In this document: positions 60,058 to 64,000 of the stretch, piece after piece
Layout of the letters: each line of letters opens with the position of its first letter
How positions within the stretch are numbered: position 1 is the first letter of the stretch
DNA from: Polyodon spathula
Lineage: Eukaryota > Chordata > Actinopteri > Acipenseriformes > Polyodontidae
Assembly (NCBI RefSeq): GCF_017654505.1
Contig: NC_054558.1
Location: forward strand, 14,623,628-14,687,627
Direction of reading: 5' to 3'
Length of the DNA: 64,000 nt
Notes under the pieces: model-generated
Database searches by the model: none
What the model was told of the DNA's origin: nothing
The model's input: only the letters and a program-made list of their open reading frames with translations
Translations under genes and position numbers: made by a program

Positions 60058-61990
60058 CTTGGGAAATGGTATGATGGGGATCTAAAGGACACAGTTTGTG
60101 TGGGAGAAGTTAGACAACAAGTAGTGGAAGGGTTGAAGAGCATAGACAGCAGCGCTTTACCGGCCAAACTGAAACTCTGGTGCTTTCAGTCTGGTCTACT
60201 GCCAAGACTGCTGTGGCCAATGACTGTGTACGAGGTTTCCTTGACAACAGTTGAGAAGCTGGAAGCTTTAATCAGTTCATAGGTCAGGAAATGTTTGGGA
60301 GTTCCACGCTGCCTCAGCAGAGTGGGACTTTATGGTAAAAGAATACTGCAGCTACCAGTCTCTGCTCTAACCGAGGAGAATTTCAGTGCACCAAAATTGA
60401 CTGGAAATGACATTAGTAGATTCATATGACAAATCTGTAAGGGAGGCAGCACCAGTTTTGAAAACTGGAGGAAAGTGGGCGGCAAAGAAAGCTGTGGAAG
60501 ATGCTAAGGCTGCCCTTCGAATTGGTGATATTATAGGGCAAGTTCAGCATGGTGGAGGGGGTCTTGGTCTCAGTTCAGCTCCTCCTACATGGTACAAGGC
60601 AACCCCAGCTCAATGTTGGAAGCTGAGGATGAGGATGAGGTGTGTAAAAGTCATTTCCCAGGCCAAGCAGGGACAATGGTTGAGATGGGAAAGATCAGTT
60701 GGCACGACCTATGGACAATGGAACACAGCAGGATGAGTTTCCTCATCAGATCAACATATGATGTTCTCCCATCACCACAGAACCTAAACCTCTGAGTTCA
60801 TCACCAGCAACATTAAGGCACATTTTGACAGGATGTAAGGTGGGTGTTAGCCAAGGACGGTTTACTTGGTGCCATGACCAAGGCTGTGTGTGTTTGGCCT
60901 TAGCATTGGAAGACAAGAGTAACTTGTGCAATAAGTTGCCACCAGTTCCATCAAAGCATTACACACAAAAGACAATATTCCTCTGTCCAGGAGAGCAACC
61001 ACCAAGAAAAGGTGTTAAAACCAAGCCTCCCCCAGGACAACTGGAAGCTGCTAGAGACTGGAAAATGCTGGCAGATGTTGGTCAACGGCTTATTTTTCCA
61101 CGTGAGATTGCCACCACTGACCTTCGACCAGACATTGTCTTGTGGTCTGGATCAGCACACCTTGTTCATCTGGTAGAGTTAACAGTGCCATGGGAGGATG
61201 CTGTGGATGAGGCGTATGAGAGGAAGAAACTTTGATATGCTCAACTAGCTGCTGAAGCGGAACAGCGAGGGTGGAATGTCCAGGTTTACCCAGTGGAGGT
61301 TGATTGTCGACAATTTCTGGCACACTCTACAACCCGGTTTCTCAGTGATTTTGGGTCCAGTGGCCAAGAGTTGCGTTGCACAGTGAAGAACTTATCTGAA
61401 GCAGCAGAAAGGAGCAGCAACTGGCTGTGATTGAGACAGAAGACAGAAGACAGAAGACAGAAAGATTCTGGCTGAAGATCTCAAGCACAATAGAAAGAAA
61501 GCAATGCTGATGTATGAGTAAGTAAGCTGGGCTCAGTTGAGTGGAGGATGAAGGGGGGTGATGCTGGGATGCCAGAATCACTGTCGAGCCCTCTTTAGGT
61601 ATCGTGGGCTAGTCAACAAAACACAGAGGAGGGAAGGTGCCCACTTGAAGACCCCAGAGATGTACCATACTTAGCTCAATCCAGAAGGTTGTCATGCTGA
61701 TGTGCTGGGGAGGCCGCACTGTGGTTGATCCCCAGAGCCAGTATCGCAGCCGTTGTGTGTGCTGATGCTCTGGGGAGGCAAAATAAGCTGATCCCTGGAG
61801 CCAGCATTACACTTCAGCAATCAACACCAGGCAGAAGGATATCTACATCATCAGATGGAAAGAAACGCAAATGGATGGAGATGCAGAGGGATCACATTAG
61901 TTTACTGTAAAGGTACATCTTAGTTGGTGCTTATCTTGGCGAAAGCGGAGTTCAAATCAGCACGAAGTTTTAACATCTACTCTCATGTAA
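60056..61990 (+). mobile_element. 5'-truncated, decayed LINE (R2-like, restriction-like endonuclease type)
   Basis: Three frames carry successive parts of one protein. 60019-60282 and onward in the same frame past a stop at 60280 has the region after the reverse transcriptase (VGEVRQQVVEGLKSIDSSAL, KLWCFQSGLLPRLLWPMT, LGVPRCLS). 60407-60736 has DSYDKSVREAAP and KWAAKKAVEDAKAALRIGDI. 60825-61235 has the C-terminal DIVLWSGSAHLVHLVELTVP, which fits the PD-(D/E)xK-type endonuclease of site-specific LINEs, followed by frames ending near 61430. The 3' tail (61687-61990) is also found alone at 38947 and 48804. At least two frameshifts and several stops make it inactive. Confidence 0.8.
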
Positions 61991-62089
61991 TGGAAATCAT
62001 TAGCTAAATCTTAAATCTAGTTAAGAGATTTAAGATTTAGTTACATATTTAGCTAAATGTTAAATCTTGTAACTAGACATACAAATTAT

Positions 62090-64000
62090 ATCTGAATGTA
62101 GGCGTGACCTATATGAGAAATAATAATAATAATAAAAAAAAAACAGACAATATGTGGTTAATACGAATGGCATGCGCATTTTAATATTCAGAACAGCTGT
62201 TTTTATTCATAACCTGGATATACTGTCTAATTCTTTATACTGTAATTATTGTATAAATATTTATAAATGTGTTCAGTTAAACATATTGTTATTGCTTCTC
62301 TAAAATAAAATAAAAATATTGGGTCTAACACATTTAAAGTAAAAAAACTGAAAATAATTATGTTTTAAAAAATCTGAAATTCATGTAAAATGTCTATGAG
62401 GTGGCAGGTGGGGATCTGTGACTATGGAAGCTGTTTCCCTTTAGTAGAACTGCAATAGGGTGTATTTGCCAAAATCAACTTGTCCATTGCCACATGCTTA
62501 TTTTCTTTCTTCTGTATCAAATCCTGTGTACTGTAGGCCCACTTGTGCAATTTTCCCACTGAATATATAAACAATATAATCTTGTTCTTTTCTGTTCAAT
62601 TCTAATACTGATTATATTTGATGAAGCTAAACATACTGAAATTGTTCAAAGAATCCATGTCCACTCCAGTCTCATTTGAACCAACACTATTGAAAATAAC
62701 TGGAAGCAAAAATCTATCAACTTGTGAAGAGGTTGAAACTTTAAGAGGCAGGCTTTGAAACCAATGTAATATTATGACACTGTGCACAATCCATGGTTTC
62801 AGCTGATAGTGAAAAGGGAGCTGCTAACACATTACCAACATGGGCGTCCAACCAGAAATGAGTAGCTGCCCAATGCAGCAACACTATGGATTTGTTGTAC
62901 AACAAAACTATCTCAATGGGGAGCAGTGAAATCCATCATGTCTACTGAAGATACCTTTCTGCCTCCAGCCCTTCTAGTTCAGCTCAAGTCCCAATTTTAG
63001 TACATAGGGATCCAGCCACAAAGGACCATCCTGCACCACGTAGGGATCTCTCCAAATTCTGGGATTCTCAAAGAATTAGAGAAATTGAAACTCAAAAATC
63101 AACCCTGTTCATTTTTAAATATAAATGCAGGATTTCTCAAATTCTATTGACTTCCCACCTAGGTTGAAAACAGAAACAAAACCCTGGGTAAGTTAGTGCA
63201 ATAAACAGGGAATGTGGAGCTTTATCTGTGGAATGTTTATTCAGGCTGAATAGCACAGCTCCAGATTCAATTGATATGCACTGACACTCAAATATGTTTT
63301 CAACCACCTTTGCTTGGTAAATAATGTATCAGAAGTCTTTCAGCCCAATGTTCAGCGACTCACGTGACAGGAGTTTGAGCTTCAAGCAATGATTGGCATT
63401 TTCACAGAGAACCCTTGGTCCTAGAACATTTGTTTCAGCAATTATTTCTTTCACTCTGAAGTTTGTTTTTGACTTCAAAAAGAGAAAATATCAGTTTAGT
63501 TTTACATTTGCTTGGTGTTGATTTTAGTCCTAGGTCCTAGAGCCCAGAAATGTGGGAAAAAAATAAATATATGACCTGTGTTTGTTGCATGCATCCATTC
63601 AGTTTACAAGATTGAGTAGAAGGTAGAGATGAGCAGAAGGATACAAGAAACCAATGTTTTTTTTTTTTTTTTTAACTAGCAAGAAGTGGAGTTGGAAGTT
63701 GCACTATGCAGTAATTTGAAACTGGTCCAGCAACATTTCTACCTGCACAGAACTACAAAACTTTTGCCAATAGGAAGATAGTGTTCAAGAGGTCCTCTGC
63801 CAAGGACCTAATTAAAAAAAAAAGTTAACAGCCATTCCACTGTACAGATTAACGCTCCATCAGAAGTGATGTACCAATTCCGAACAATAATTTCTGCAAC
63901 AGTGAGTCTGCTTCCACTTGACATGAACTCAAGCAACCCAATGGAAAGTCCAAAGTAATTCAGAATGATCATGACAAATCTATTAAGCTTGCATCACTGT
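62090..64000. repeat. Array spacer block after copy 5, running off the window
   Basis: Same order of blocks as before copies 3 to 5, with an empty LTR site (attgcttctctaaaataa near 62290). By comparison with 53.8-54.2 kb, the 3' end of a sixth ZP3-like gene is expected within a few hundred bases beyond position 64000. Inside the window no exon of it is visible. Confidence 0.7.

Overview
The window is vertebrate genomic DNA: short GT-AG exons in long introns, AT-rich spacers, CA/TA/TC microsatellites, and fish-type mobile elements (Tc1, DIRS, R2-like LINE, LTR and hAT relics, MITE-like palindromes). The only clear protein-coding genes belong to the ZP3 (type I zona pellucida) egg-coat family. 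They keep a furin site, a hydrophobic patch and a C-terminal membrane anchor, as non-teleost ray-finned fishes or tetrapods do. Together with the repeats this suggests an early-branching ray-finned fish such as a sturgeon or paddlefish. That placement is inference and not certain.

Layout. From 1 to about 14 kb there is non-coding flank with a hAT relic, a near-perfect 1.5-kb-span inverted repeat, a CA/TA-rich tract, a MITE-like palindrome and possible SINE and LTR pieces. From about 14.1 to 64 kb there is a head-to-tail array of ZP3-like genes, all on the minus strand. Copy 1 is at 14133-18128, copy 2 (pseudogene) at 24660-28845, copy 3 at 33594-37550, copy 4 at 43324-47413 and copy 5 at 54248-58255. 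The spacer block that precedes each gene recurs at 62.1-64.0 kb, so a sixth copy probably lies just past the right edge.

Copies 1, 3, 4 and 5 each reconstruct to ten exons with matching lengths and phases, giving proteins of 408, 413, 411 and 411 residues. The order is signal peptide, ZP-N, ZP-C, ZP3-type cysteine-rich tail, RKRR furin site, external hydrophobic patch, transmembrane helix and cytoplasmic tail. All five copies carry a CAGGTG E-box exactly 103 bases upstream of the ATG. The intact copies have an AATAAA 11-18 bases after the stop. Both fit oocyte-specific ZP genes.

The spacers record the history of the array. Spacers 3/4 and 4/5 share an LTR-element insertion site and a LINE deletion junction, while the spacer after copy 5 has neither. 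Copy 5 is a mosaic: its 3' half matches copy 4, and its 5' half with the upstream flank matches copy 3. Copy 2 was broken by a duplicated promoter segment in exon 1, a 140-base loss in exon 5 and an 8-base loss at exon 10. Its upstream spacer was replaced by a decayed DIRS retrotransposon with a nested solo LTR. The genes would act together only in the sense of supplying one egg-envelope polymer subunit in several versions.
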